From Serinus canaria (Eukaryota > Chordata > Aves > Passeriformes > Fringillidae): DNA of 64,000 nt. The position numbers were made by a program, and so were the translations under genes. The stretch lies in the NCBI RefSeq assembly GCF_022539315.1, contig NC_066313.1, positions 68,947,934-69,011,933 on the forward strand. Reading direction: 5' to 3'. Positions 26,401 through 40,400 of the stretch are shown here, in pieces. Each line of letters begins with the position of its first letter. The first letter of the stretch is position 1. Below the pieces are notes generated by a model. That model did no database searches, was not told where the DNA came from, and saw nothing but the letters and a program-made list of their open reading frames with translations.

Positions 26401-29400
26401 TGAGGAGTAACCTTTACATGACAACTCAGCTTTGCTGAGAGCTCAGCTCCGAACCCCAAATTCTGCACAAGTCAGACAGGAAATAACTGAATACAAAAAA
26501 GTGTGAAGATGCATTTTTTCAAGAACAGTATATTCATTGTAACTACTGAAAATTAAACCACCAAAGCACAGCTTTACTCCTAAAATCTAAACCTTCTGAG
26601 GATTTGAACTCCCTAAAATCTCTTCCTCCATTGCTAAATATTAAACTACTCTTTTTTTATCTTTTTTAATTTTGTCCGTGCAGACATCCACCTGTACACA
26701 GAGTATCTGTTTATCTATCTGTATGTCTACCTATATGAATATATATGTTTATAGTAGCCTCTTTAGTTCCAAAAATGCAGTTACAGGTAATTTAATGTGA
26801 AAATGGAAAGAAAAACTGATTTTTTATTTATCCAAATTCATAGAGATTTTTTGGTCACAATTGTAAGGTAGGATGTGAAAGTCCATTTATGTCTAGGGAA
26901 AGGAAAGAAAATCCAATTTCTAAAAACCATGATGAATTACAGAATATTGTAACATCTGGCTGTATAAGGTAAGACAGCACCTGGGTAATACCTGTGAACA
27001 TGACTGTAAGATATGCAGGAGATACAAAGATCCACAGACCTCAGCAGCACTACAGGAGTAACTGAATGAACAGCTTCTGAAAAATGTCATCAATGTATTA
27101 TATATAAAATAGATCCCTACTACACTTCAGTGTCAGCCATGCATGACTTTCTGTTCCTCTATGCTAGCCTTGCTTAGCATAGGGAAGGAAAGTTAATTTC
27201 CATTCATCTGGGCTTCTCTAAAAAGTAACATCTTTTTAAGTCATCTCCTAGGGAACTTCTGAAAAAAATTGCAAAACTAGATCATAGAGTCCTTGAGCTT
27301 ATGAGTAAAAAAATTTCCTTGGACAATACAATCTGGAAAAACTGTGTGTATCTTGGGAAAAAGATATTGTCAGAAAGTTCTTAGCTGTTTTTCATGATTT
27401 GGCTGGCATTCTTCAATATAAATACAGCCAGAAGCATTTGATAGGGAAAGTCAAAATATAGCCTCAGCAATTTAGCTTGAAAAGCTTAAGATGTCACTAC
27501 ACTCCTCAGCTGAAAGCTACTGTCCTGACAGTTGTGACCCCAAAATAAACACTGTGACCACTCCAAATCCATTGCAGTGCAGCGTCACAGGATTATCTTA
27601 CATCACTGCTAAATGGCATTTCAGATTATAAGGTTTTGGTTTATGTATCAGCTGATAAATACTTTATCATGGAGAATTATCTTTATAACAGGTAGATAGT
27701 GATGAATTACTAAAGTTCTTTGTTGATTTCTTTTCTAATTGAAGTATTACAATGAATACTTTGTCTTATCTGCAGATATTTAGTAAGTTCTCTCCGTAGT
27801 TAGTTGGGAGAGAAAAGTCCACAATGGCTTTGGCATGATTTATACCCATTAAAGTGTTTACCATTTTTGATTGGTTTGCAAAGTAAAAACTCTATGCTTA
27901 AAAATGTTATTGATATTTTAACTTTAATAATAAACTAACAAACTGTTGTCTTTTTTTCAGCTATGTACTATGACAGTATTGTATAATAATAAGCCATATG
28001 ACACTGTGGAACTATAATGTTCTTTGTGCTATGATTTTTTTGTGCTATGCTAAACTCTCTGGTCTAATTGACTTACCTCATTTTAGAGATAATGCATAAA
28101 TGAAAGGGTCAAGTTCTGCTGATGTGAAATCAGTCAGGTTTGATATTTGTGAAATTGCTCCGGTTTTAAAATCTATATGCCTCTCATGGTGCCAGTCCAT
28201 TTTGTACATTGATAAGATTGAGTAAGCAGAATGATGTTGTGTCACATACATTGCTGGTTTTATTATTTTATCAGATTTATATAATCTTCCCAGTGTAGGT
28301 TCATTAAAAATGATGTTACTCCTGTATGGAGCTCTGTAGAAGCAGCAGAAGCTGACCTGAGGGGCTCTGTGCCATTTGTGATGAGCATTATATCAAAATT
28401 CATTTGAAATGCTGTCACAGATGCAGGGGGAAAAAAAGGGGGCATTATGTAACATATGATTTCTACATCTTGGAGCAAAGAATATTAGGAAACCTGTCTC
28501 AGGTAGGTATTTCTGTGAGTGTATGGGGATTGAGAGTGCAAACAGTCTGTCTGTCTGACAGGCTAGTTGTATTTTTTCTGAATTATTTCAACAACTAAGT
28601 TATTATCACTATGCAAAATATGTACAGAAAAGCAAAAACTAAACAGAAATCTTTAATTTCTCTTTAGCACTGACTATATCAAGGTGCTGTGAGCATATTG
28701 AGCAACCATAAGTTGCTGCATTGAAACAAAAGTACTCTGGGGTCATTTTAAACAGCTGTGATCCATCATAGTTCTACTTCATGAGAAGATAACAGTGCTG
28801 TTGGTACATTTTTTGGCCTCAAGAGTTGCCTAATGATCTGTCAACACTTCTGCTAAGTTACCTGCAAAAATGGGGTTTGAGTAGCTCTGTTCCACTGTGG
28901 GCAGAACTGGTACACACACAAGCTGTTTAGCTGGCCCTGCTTTTGAAACTGCTGACCTGACGCCAGAAAAGGCAAGGGATCAGGCAGGAGATGCACAAGC
29001 TGCACAATGAAAAATTTAATAACTTGTAAATGGTGCAAGAAGCAAAGAGGAGCTTGAAAGAGAACAAAGCAGGCAGATAACACTAGCTTTCAAACAAACA
29101 TTTCACCTTACTAAAATTACTATCTCTACTTCCACATTGATCAGGAAAAGCATATACTGTTTTCAGAATGCTGTATTTGATCCTAAAATCATAGAAATAA
29201 ATTTAATATAGAAATATTTCTTTATCTCAACAGTAAAATAATGCACAACCCTAATGCAAACCCTCTTACCATTACTGTTCAAGAAGTGTTTAAAGGGTCC
29301 ATTAGTATTACCATTTCAGAAAATCAAGCCACTTCCTTGAATAATTAAGCATGGTTTCATGGTGTCTACTCCCAGGCAACCAGGTATAAAAACATATATC

Positions 29401-31435
29401 CTTATTTCATCACTCTTATGAAAAAAAGATATATGAAAAAATAGCTCAAAAACTACAGAGCGAAAAAATATTATGCAGAAAAGCAATTTTAAAAATTACA
29501 AACTCGATTTATAAAAGAAGCAAATTAAATACTTCTGCATTAATATATCTGCAATAGGCATTTAAATTGTCTAGCCATCACATTCAAACAAATCTGTAGA
29601 CAAAGACTGAACTACACTCACTTTATTTTCTATGTTGTTATTTTTCACATGGTTTCTCTACATCTAAAAATTAATTTTTCTGTCCTTCTACATTTTAGAA
29701 AGAACAATGCTTTTATACTTGCTTTTCCTTCCCTTAAGAGTGATATGCAATTTACATTTAGTGGCAACTTACATGTGACATATGTTTTCATCCAAGAATG
29801 GTTTATTGTAAAGAATGGTATAAGTGGTTACAGTAAGGAATGGAATGCAATAATACAAAAAATGTTAGAATATATATATATATATACTGTTAATTAAATT
29901 TTATTTATGCTTTGAAAATTTCAAAAATAACTTCAAAACTTTTCTAAGGATCTATTTTTTGTGCAGGTGTTCTTGTTTCTTTCTTTGCTTTGTTTTTTGT
30001 TTTCCTGGCAATTCTCACCAAAAATATTTATTTGTACACTGATTTGTCCATATTTATTCATGGACTAAAGTTATGAAAAAAAAATGCATAGCTGCATATG
30101 GAAAATATTTTAGAATGTGTATGCCCATGAAATTAAAATGAATAAACAGAGTACTTGTCTAGGACACTTATCACAATACAAATAAAAAAAAAAAATTTCA
30201 ACAAAATAATTCATTCCTTAGTGAGCACTATAAAAATTGAAGTATGTAATATTAGTAATCATGTACAGATTATAAATATCTTCAAAATTCAGTTAATTGA
30301 TGGAAAATACGCATGGATTTAATGTCATTTTTATGAGACCAGTATAAATTGCAGATAGAATACACAGAAAACAGACAAAAAGTATACTGCTCAGGTGCCC
30401 AAGTGATTCAAAAAGTAATTTATTGATCAACAATATTTAATTACTCTGAGAATCTACTTCTGTGGTAGGTAGTATACTTTACACATACAAAATCCATGTA
30501 CAGTCTTTCTAGTCACTGTTTTATTCTCTGATAGAATAACATTCTGTCTCTACCATTTAAGGATCTCATTCATTTTTCATTGAAGTGATGGGAGTCTTCA
30601 GACTGAGGGCATTGTATTCTCTAACAGTTCAACCTTCATGTAAAGACAGGTTTGGGTTGAGAGTCAGTTAAGCTCTGTACACAACACACATATAATCTGT
30701 ACATATGTAGACCTGATAGTACACCTACTGTAAACATTGGAAAGACTGTTACTAATGTCAATGGCTTTTAATCTAGCAATTTAAGTGTATTGTATCAGAA
30801 CACATACTAATTTCAGATCTTCCGAATTCTGATATTTCTTATACCTGAAAAATTCTTTGCATACACCCCCATGCACTGCATAGGGGCACAGGTTCATTTT
30901 ACACTTCTGCCTCCGTTGTATACCTGCAATAAAGTTTATGCATGGTCTTGAGAAGATTGGCAGTGAAACTTAGCATTTGTTTCTTTGTCAGCATAGGGAG
31001 GCACACTCCTCACTGTCAACAGCAAAAGCCCACTCTCACACATCTAGCATGTCTGTCTAACTACACAGAATAAATGGTGAGAATGAAATCTATCTGAAGT
31101 CACAGAAAGGTACTTTCTCTTACTTATATGATGCCACCTAACCTATTGAAGAGAAGATATTGTACATAGCAAAGTCAGATGATGAAACAAAATTTGAGCT
31201 AAACTATGAATCTTTTTTATCCTTGGAAGTGCCAGGTGGGACTTCAAATTCTTCCACTTCAAAATGTTGCACAAATTCTTTTTTTTCCTGATATTAAGGG
31301 AAACATTTAACAAAACCTTCACAAATGTCTTTGAAAAAAAGTGTTCATGATATCAACACTTAAAGTGTTTCTTAATGTCACATCCACACATCCTTCCATG
31401 ATTTTAATGACATCTATTTGTGTACTGTGTTAATG

Positions 31436-31439
<4 letters not shown>
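23429..31439. other. AT-rich intergenic desert, no gene seen
   Basis: About 8 kb with no supported exon. The part at 23820-24800 is less AT-rich than its neighbours but shows no repeat family or domain I recognise. The stretch 28080-28440 is of higher complexity and might be a conserved noncoding element, which only alignment could show. Confidence 0.55.
25071..25097. repeat. Short (GT)n microsatellite
   Basis: An interrupted GT repeat with a central uninterrupted run of about seven units at 25081-25094. Confidence 0.8.

Positions 31440-31472
<33 letters not shown>
31440..31472. repeat. Poly-A tract, 33 bases
   Basis: An uninterrupted run of 33 A, followed by GGAAAAAAACCC. The 150 bp on either side do not resemble a SINE, CR1 or processed pseudogene that I know, so I call it a homopolymer microsatellite and not a retroposon tail. 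Confidence 0.9.
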
Positions 31473-31474
<2 letters not shown>

Positions 31475-34400
31475 AAAAAAACCCAGCAATAATAAGAGAA
31501 GTTAGACAGAAAATATTATTTAAGAATATGGTCTTTCTCTAGAAATAAGACATAATCAATATCATTAGATTTGTTTTGCAGTCCTTTGAACTGACAAAGG
31601 AGCTCTCCAGTCCTGGCTCTGCAGTAGGCTGATCATTGTAACAGGTGAAGTTATTGGAGTTGAAGCCAATTAAGAATAAAATAATTCCTGCATCAGTAAA
31701 TTGCAATGAGATAACTTGGTCACATGCTTCTTTTCTCCTACTACAGAAGTTCTTTTGAGATTTGTTAAGATCTTCTCTTTTCCAAGTTTAAGTGCAAGAC
31801 TTGTGGTTCTGCACAGAAACAGAAAGACAGGTGTCCTCAGCAGACCACTTTGTTCTCCTCAAACTCATAACAATATGAGAGCCTTGGGCACTTCATGGTT
31901 TCTCTCTACTCTCTATTCTTATTTTAACCACAAAAATAAGAGCATGGATGTACCTCTATATACATCTCACTGAGTTTATCATATACTTACAATATATTTT
32001 AACACAACTGCAAATCTATTTATGCTGAAAACATAAAAACTACTTTTTTCTGTTTTAACAAAATAATGCATATCTTTTTAGATAAATCCTACTTTTTCTT
32101 CCTTTGTGTCCCCAGATCTAAATTTTCATCACATAGTCCTAAAATCTTTGGTGTAACTGGGATTAAGAACATATTTTGCTTGAGTATTTATTTCCTATAA
32201 ATAATGCAGCCACCCAAAATCAAGTATTTAAAATGCCTTCACTCTTTGCATATATTGATTTTTATTTTCGGCATCAAACAACCCTGTAAGGGTCTAAAAA
32301 AAGACCTTCAAATACATTTTTTTGGTGGATAACTCCCTATGTCCAATACTAACCAAAGTACACTGTATTTGCTTCTTTAATTATAACTCAAGTTCTGATA
32401 ACTTTAAATTAAAATACGCACAGGAAGGAGGGATTTTAGACAAGGACATCAAATGGAGGATCCCTCATCTTTCTGTAAGCAACTGAAAACCCATGAATGT
32501 GTATTCTTATGTCAATGAAGAAATAAATTTTGCCTTAAATATCTTGAGTTACGTTTCTCAGGATGGAATTCACCTCTCAAATTACACAAATTTAGGTGTT
32601 ATTACATAGATGGCTACAGGTTGAATAGGGACCTGATATTTCCCAGTCGAAACACATCTAAGTATGCAACAGCCACCCACCGGCAAGAATCCAACACCAC
32701 TCAAAATTCTTTGGCATGCTGGAGGCACCTGCAGAGCTGTTTCAGATCTACCTAAGTGTGGGCTACTGGATGCTTCTGTCTCTTAAACAAGAAAGAGAGG
32801 CTGCTCTTTTCTGTATCATGGGAGCAGTCATGCTTTGACTGGAACATATATTTCCTTTCTCTCAGCCAAACATATTATGCACTTCAGAACAAAATATGTC
32901 TGGTTTAGTATCACTAAGATGATTAGGGCCAGGAACTACAACAAACTTGTAGGAGCTAAGATAAAAAAATAATAAAAAAAAAGCTAAGAGAATATAAAGA
33001 ACAGAGGATGTTAAAGGTGAAATTAGAAAAGAAGTGGAGCCGTAAGTGAAACTTACATAATTCCTTAAAATTAACTGATCAACACTTTCACAGAAAATAA
33101 TTACTTTTGTCTAGATTCCCAATTTTAAAAAATGAAGGTCTTGAAAACCCTTTTATTTCTGAACCCTACATAATTGATAATTTTATTAATGCTTTCCTCA
33201 AAATTTGAGTTTTCTTAGGAACAAAAATTCATTCTCTTGAAGGTAGTATTTCATCTCATGTGTATTATTTTATCAGAAATTCACATTTTTACATGCATCT
33301 ACTCACCAAAATTAAGTTCTCCTAGTCTATTAGCTCCATTGTATAAGAAAAAATCGATACACTAAGATGTAGTGAAAACCTATATAAGTTTAGAGTAAGA
33401 CTGAAGAGAAGCAGAGAAGTTGTAAAAAAATTAAATGCCATACAAAAAAAATCTAAAATTTGACAAACTGTGGTTTTACTTCTCCCTGAGCCTATCTTGC
33501 CTTTTACTGCTTATATACTTCTCCCCCTGAGTAAATAGAATGCCCTAGGTTTGCAGAAAAGCACCTATGAAATTTCACAGTCCTTTCCTTCTAAATGTCA
33601 CATATGACCATCACTCAAATTGAATCAAAGTTGAGATATTTTTTCTATTTTAGAAATTATATTTATGGATAAGTACATTAAAAGTTGGAAACAACGGAGC
33701 ATTATCACTGTCTGGAAAATGCATCAGCTGCTGAAAGATAGAAGTTTCATTTTGATGGTATATCTAAAATATGGATTAAAAATTTATGGGAGAATATGAA
33801 ACCAAGTCCTGGCAAAAAAAATCACCTAAGCATATAAAGGACTCATCAAATTATATAATCACTCTGAAAATTAGTATGGTACAGGTGAAAAGGGAACTTT
33901 ATGTGTTTTCAGTAGATGAAACTATTATTTTTAATAGGGAAAAAATCCTTAGTTTATCTACTTCAATTTTTGGAACTTGGCTGCATGGAAAAAAATGTAC
34001 AAGCTCCAGCTAGTTGGAGAAACATTGACCTATCAGCAGCTACCAATATTTATTCAAAATATTTCAGGTTTATCCTGAGAACAAAATAGGAAAATTACAT
34101 TTACCAATGGTGCTGGCAGTAGAAAAGCAAATGATGGTATCTGAAAGATTTTAAGCTACAGATGACACATTTCTAGAAGCATGTAAACTCTTCCTATCAG
34201 TTTTGTCAAATTAAACCTCTTCATGCTTAAGTAACAAATAGTAACAAAAAGTTTCAGTTTAAGCAAAAAAATATTTCATCCTTGAAAAAAGTTTCTCATA
34301 TTCTTCTTGTGTGGCAATAAATTGGTATGTGAATTGCTATTCAAGTATCATCCCAGCAGAGACAGTCTTTAACTAAAGAAACAAACAGATTTGTTCAATT

Positions 34401-36550
34401 ACTTACTAAAGAATTTGAATGTAGATATAAACAAAAAAAATTTAAAATTATATAATATGCCATAATTTTCAGATGGAAAAAGATTTGATTATCATGAGAA
34501 CATATCTGCATTGCTTTTCCAAGCTATTAGCATGTTTGTAGAAATACCATCTGTACTCAGCTAAAGGTTTTCCAAGCTTTGCCAACCTGGAAAGACAAAC
34601 CATGGTTCCAACCATGGAACCTTTGAATGAGGAATGTCTAATTGGCAAAGCGAGTGTCTGCTCATTTCTATAACCACATATATCTATTATTTTTCTCAAA
34701 ACAGTAATTTATTCAACATTTTGGCCTATATAATTATTTGTTTAACTTCAGCTAACTACCTGAGAAAATAGCAGGATTCCAACATATATAAATATAGAAA
34801 ACTTATTAAAAAATAAGCCAACTCAAGTAATAAGTATTAGCCCGATACCTTCCTATGTTCACTTCAGTAAGCTTTCAGTTGTATGATTGTGAAGAAAGTT
34901 CTAGAAGGACAGGGCTACCTTTGACCTGCTTTTCAACTTAACTAGTCATTAAAATACCAAGAAAATACACTTGGTCTTCTTGACAGACTTTCCTGCCCAC
35001 AAAAAACAATGATTGCCTGTATCAATCAAGAGTTCATAGCTGTGAGTTTCTTCTTATTTCCTCAGTTGTAAAAGCACTCAAATAAAGCACTTGCCTTTAA
35101 AATAAGCCCTCATAGATATAAGTTTTTAGTTGTGCTGAGGGATTAAAAGCCATGTTCTGCCTGTATGACATTTATTGCAAGATCAAGGTATTAACTTGTA
35201 GATAAGTGTAGGAGAATGCACATGAGCATGCTGAGTCCCTGTGCTAAAAACTCCTGAAATGCTTTTCCACTGAGAATGTGAAACATATTTTATTTTTTAT
35301 TAAGATAATAAAAAGGATTAGTCACATTACAGATTAATTGCCAGCACAATTTATAATCCGTACTATAAAATGAAGCTCTTCAGTTGGCTGAATTCAGAAA
35401 TTCATCTGAAAATGTAATCTTCCCTTCTGTTTGCAGGTCTGTAAAATAAAAATTAATGCTTTTCTGTGTTAAAAATTTTGCTTGGCAGTGAGACATATGC
35501 CATGTTTTAGCCTAGAGAAATGATTTCTGGGACATACATTTTGAATTAAACTGAAAAATCTGGCTGTGTATCTGAGACAATAAAACTATCATTATTTTGA
35601 GAATATTTTGAAAAATACATTAGATATTAAATATCCATGTTGATGAACTTATTAGGCCTTGAGAATTATCACACTTAAAAATTTTTCTTTAAGTATTTTA
35701 CTCTTTCACTTATGCAAACTACAAAATAATATAAATTTGTCCAATAAAGGTTAAAAATTAAAATGCATTATTTGTTCTATCTTTCTTCACTTATTCAACA
35801 CTAGATTGGCACCTTGGCAGATCTGGCTTCAATATCTACAATTACCAATGTGATTTTTTTTTTTTTGAATGTAACATCATTCTACCCCTTTAGCATTCAA
35901 GAACTGCCAACATCCCTTTCAAGAACTTCTATGGCATTCTAGAACACACCAGCACATTGCATTGAGTAATGTCCAGTGAACAACAGTAAGAGCACAGACC
36001 AGCCCTCTGCACCTAGTAGTGTCCAACAGGAAAGGATAGGTAGATGGACAGACAGACAGCATTTCTGTAAACTCAGTCTTCTGGAATGATTTTATGCTGT
36101 GGAAGATTTAATCCATCTGAATTGATGGTGAGTTGCTAAGAACCATTCACTTCCATCTCTATGAACACATCCTGGTTTCTTGGGCCACAAATCTTGCTGA
36201 TTTTGTAAAAGCTCTTCCAAAACTCTATCACCTCGTTTTCATTCTCAGACTCAAACATATAATCAAGAAAGAATTCACTAGATTAAACAAAATTTTTCTT
36301 TGAAAAAGCTAAACAATAAATTTTACGGCTTTTAAAAAAATTTATTTTTTTATGATGTAGAAGTATAATAATTTTCTGTATAAGCACCTATCTGTCTTTT
36401 CTTCTGATGGCTGGGTTTTGTGATTCAATAAAACATGTTTTCATTATTTTTATTTCTAGTATTTTATAATAATCACTCATTTATTTTGTAATTGAATTAA
36501 TGAATAAACTAATTAAGATTAAAATATTAAGTCCTGAGTAGGAATCCTAG
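31473..36550. other. AT-rich intergenic desert, no gene seen
   Basis: Short reading frames only. No recognisable repeat, RNA gene or regulatory cluster that I can support. Confidence 0.6.
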
Positions 36551-37450
36551 AGCATAGGGTCATAGAATGGAATATTTTGTGTTGGAAGGGAACTTTAAAG
36601 ATCACTGCTTCAACTGCCTTACCATGATCAAGGTTGTGTTTCATGAGGTTCACATGAGCCTGTTCTTCAAGCTTTCTGTGGATGGCAACCCTTCCTTCAA
36701 GCCTATGAACTGCACCAGTCAGCTTGATGTTATCTGCAAATTTGTTGAGGGTTCATTCAATCCCACTGTCCCATGTTTTTGCTAAAGACAACAAATTGTA
36801 TTGGTCCCAGTATGGACTCTTCAAGGACACTGCCTGGTTTTGCTCTTGGACCTTGAGCCATTGTCTGTAATTGAGCCATTGTCTTTGGACACGGCTATCC
36901 AGCCAATTCCTTATCCATTTAACATTCCATCTGTCAAGCCCACACCTCTACATTTAGTGATAAGGGTTTTATGGAGAATGGTACCAATGGCTTTACAGAA
37001 GTCCAGACAGAATGACAAAAGTAGCACTTTCCCTGTCCCTTGATGTAGCCATTCCACCACAGAAGGCTAATCACTTGCACAAGCACAATTTTCCCTTTCT
37101 CTAATCTTCTCCTTGTTTTCCATGTGTTTCTACATACCTTCCAGGAGGTTGTGTTTCACGATTTTAGCAGGCACAGAAATGAGATCAACTAATCAGATCC
37201 TCTTTGGTGCACTTTTTAAATATGGGAGCAATGTGGCTGGGCAACTGCATCAGCCAGTTCCCTCAGCATCCACCTGAGGGATGCACCTCATCAGATCCCA
37301 CAAATCTGTGTGTGTATATATGTATATATTCTTCAGGTGGTCTCAAACTGGACCTTCTTCTTTCTTCTACCATGGGAGATACCATTTTCCCCCAGTCCTG
37401 ATCTTGATGTTCAGGGACTTGAGACAGTCATTTTGAAAAAACAGATAATA
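36551..37450 (-). mobile_element. CR1 LINE fragment with internal deletion
   Basis: The low-coordinate edge (GGTCATAGAATGGAAT at 36559) is the CR1 3' end in antisense, followed by TTGGAAGGGAACTTTAAAGATC. After only about 70 bp the sequence jumps to antisense reverse transcriptase sequence (TTTCATGAGGTTCACATGAG, 36639-36658; GATGTTATCTGCAAATTTGT, 36726-36745). It then runs toward upstream ORF2 segments, including ATCCAGCCAATTCCTTATCC (36897-36916) and CTTCAGGTGGTCTCAAACTG (37331-37350). The middle of the 3' half is therefore missing. The high-coordinate boundary is uncertain and could reach about 37560. Confidence 0.9.
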
Positions 37451-40400
37451 GTGTCAGTGTCCTTTTCATTCAAGTGCATTTACATGGGGGTCAGTGACAT
37501 TTTAGGTTGTCCTAGGACATGATCTCTGGTCTCCATCTTTTTCTCAAGAATGATACAAAGTTCTCTTCAGACCTGTGCACATCCGCCATCACTATGTACA
37601 TTTCTCAGTTATCCTAAAATATCTTAAATCGTGCTAGGCACATACATTAGGGTCCTCATTTAGTTACTTTATTTCACAATTGTGACATGAAAAAGCATTC
37701 CTTAGCTGAATACAGTTATTCAGTTCCCAAAACAGGAAGAAGCAACTTAGTTTCCAAGGAACACACCCTTCTCTCCAGTAGCCAGAAAATTCATAACTAA
37801 CTATCAGCTCTAATTCAAAACATGCTCTAGGTATTATTTCCATATAATTCAACACTGGGAATTAACTAATAGCAGAATTTATTGGTTAAAGATTTGCCCA
37901 TCATTACTGCATTTCTTGCACTGAATATGTGGAATTTTTTGAGTATGCAATGAATACCAGACTATGGTATTAACATGGCCAAGCAACTGAAGTATTAACT
38001 TTGATTAGGCCTCCTTTATACTGATTGTCCCATTAATGTAAAATATCATAGATAAGCATAAGTCAATTCTACTATTAGTGAGTCTGACACTCCTTGATTT
38101 GAATGCCAATTTACAGAACTATACATCAAAGTAAAATCAGAATGCCATACTTTATGGGTGGGTGGGTGTGTAATACACTAAAGGCATGTCAAATAACATT
38201 CTTATATAAAGATCAGTAGGAAGAAAGTGATTGTGGAAGAAGTTAAATCCTGCTCCAAGTGTCTGGCAATTTAAAAAGTATTAATTTAAATTTTTTAAAC
38301 TTTAATGCTGTGCCTTTTGTTTACCTTTCTCCATTCTATTACTGACCTTATCATGCTTTTGAGTTCAAATTCTGTATTTATTTGAGATGACTTTCTATTA
38401 TATAGATGTACTGAAGTGACGCTGCTTTTGAATTAGCCTTGCCTATGCATGTGGTCTGAAAATTCAGACTCAGCTCAATCCTGGAGCACAAAATTAAAAT
38501 TTCCATTTTGTAAAGCAACTCCTGGGTTGGGCACTAATGCATTGCTATTATCCCAATGCCTGTTGAACCAACAAGGCAAATATGTTCCTTCATATTTCTG
38601 AAGACTCATCTATGTGTTGCAATTGCTTTTCCACATTACTATTTCAAAATACTGGGAAACAGGTAGAAATGTAACATTTGGTTTTAAAACTGAGTCAGGA
38701 TCTACCCAGTCTACAAATAGCTTGTTACACAAATTATATGATAATAAGGTTTCAATGATATAAAGTTTCAAGCTTGAAATTTTACTGTGATATAGATGGA
38801 TGAATAAGAGAAAAATTAATAAATTGAAACTGTTCTACCATTCTATAGGGCAATTCAATGAAAATTCTAGCAACACACTGAATCCGATGAGATAATATCA
38901 TGATAAACATAATAGTCATGGACAATATCTGGTCTGAAGTATTATATTAACATGAAAAATAATTAAAACTTGCTTACAGAACTATGTTCATATGCATAAT
39001 TTACCAGGAATCAGAATCAATTAGGAATAAAAACTTGAGCTGTTTTTGTTTGCTACACACAGACTGCCTAATGTAGTGAAAAATCCAGCATGAAATTCCT
39101 CATTTTGCTTCTCCCTTCTCAGACATTTCTTCAAATGAAAATTCCATTTCAATGCAGACTTTTGGGCAGTTGATTTTTTTTCCAAATCATTATCTATAAA
39201 TTATGCATAGTGGTTATGTTGTACAGCCTTACTCATGAGAGACAGAAGGCAAATGACAACACTGACTTTATTTAAAACAATCACTAGAATTTCTAAAGCT
39301 AAATAACTTAAGCCAATTCATTCTCATTTTAACTCTGATCCTTGCAATCTTTTAAATCTGACAGAAGATAACAGGGCATATAGTCAATTACTATGAATCT
39401 GAAGATATTTCTAGAGACTTTGACTTAAAAATGTGCTTTACAACTTGTTTCTGAATCATGCAAAGGATCTCTCTTGTTAGTTTTGACTCCTCTAAACAAT
39501 TTGTGTTTAATTCTATTGAGATCTCTACTAATTATTCTTATAACTTCAATATTGGTTTCAGAAGGAATTTTCAACCTTTTCTTCAGCACGGAAGTTTGGG
39601 TAATAATATGCAATTTTATGCAATACAGACTACAAGAATGCAATAAGGGAGCAAAAGAATGCTCTCATTATCAGCCATTGGCATGATTTCTTTAGAATTA
39701 ACAAGACATTTCTGCATATATGAGCTCTTCCTGAGACAGGAAACTACTTCCAGGTATTTTTATGTATTAATTTGTGCTTTTAATATCTCAGAGATGTTAA
39801 GAGCTAAAACTTCTATATCATCCCCGCTTCCCACCCTGCCTCCTTCTCCACCAAGACTAATCCAGAGCAAGGAGATCTGGTCTCAATAGGGCCATTTCTT
39901 GATGGAGACAGACTCCTTGAAGTGTGGAAAGGTCCCCAGGGGATCTGAGAACTCAGATGGTTATGAGGCTGGTATTTTCCAGAATTCCATGCTGCTGGGA
40001 CAAGGGGTAAGAAAGAGATTTCAGACACCTGAATCCTCTTCTCTCCATTCAGGTAGGTCACTGACACTCTGCTATTTTACAGCAAAGGAATAGATGGTCC
40101 AAGCCAAAGACTCAAAGTGTGGAATTAATTTGAGGAAATGCAGCTGTTTATGGTCGTAGTCGTATATTTAGACTAGGTGCCCTAGATTCCTGTTAGAGTG
40201 AATGGAAAGAAATAAAACTTTAAAACATGCTTTATCTCTTTCTAAATATGGATAAGGCTTAATTAGAGATTCAGACTTACAAACATAGGTGTCCAAATGT
40301 GAACCAAGGATCTAAGTTCCACATACAGTCAATGAAAAACTTAATCTTGGCCAAAGCATAAACAACAGGTTTGAGATGTCTTAGGATATCTCAGACAACC

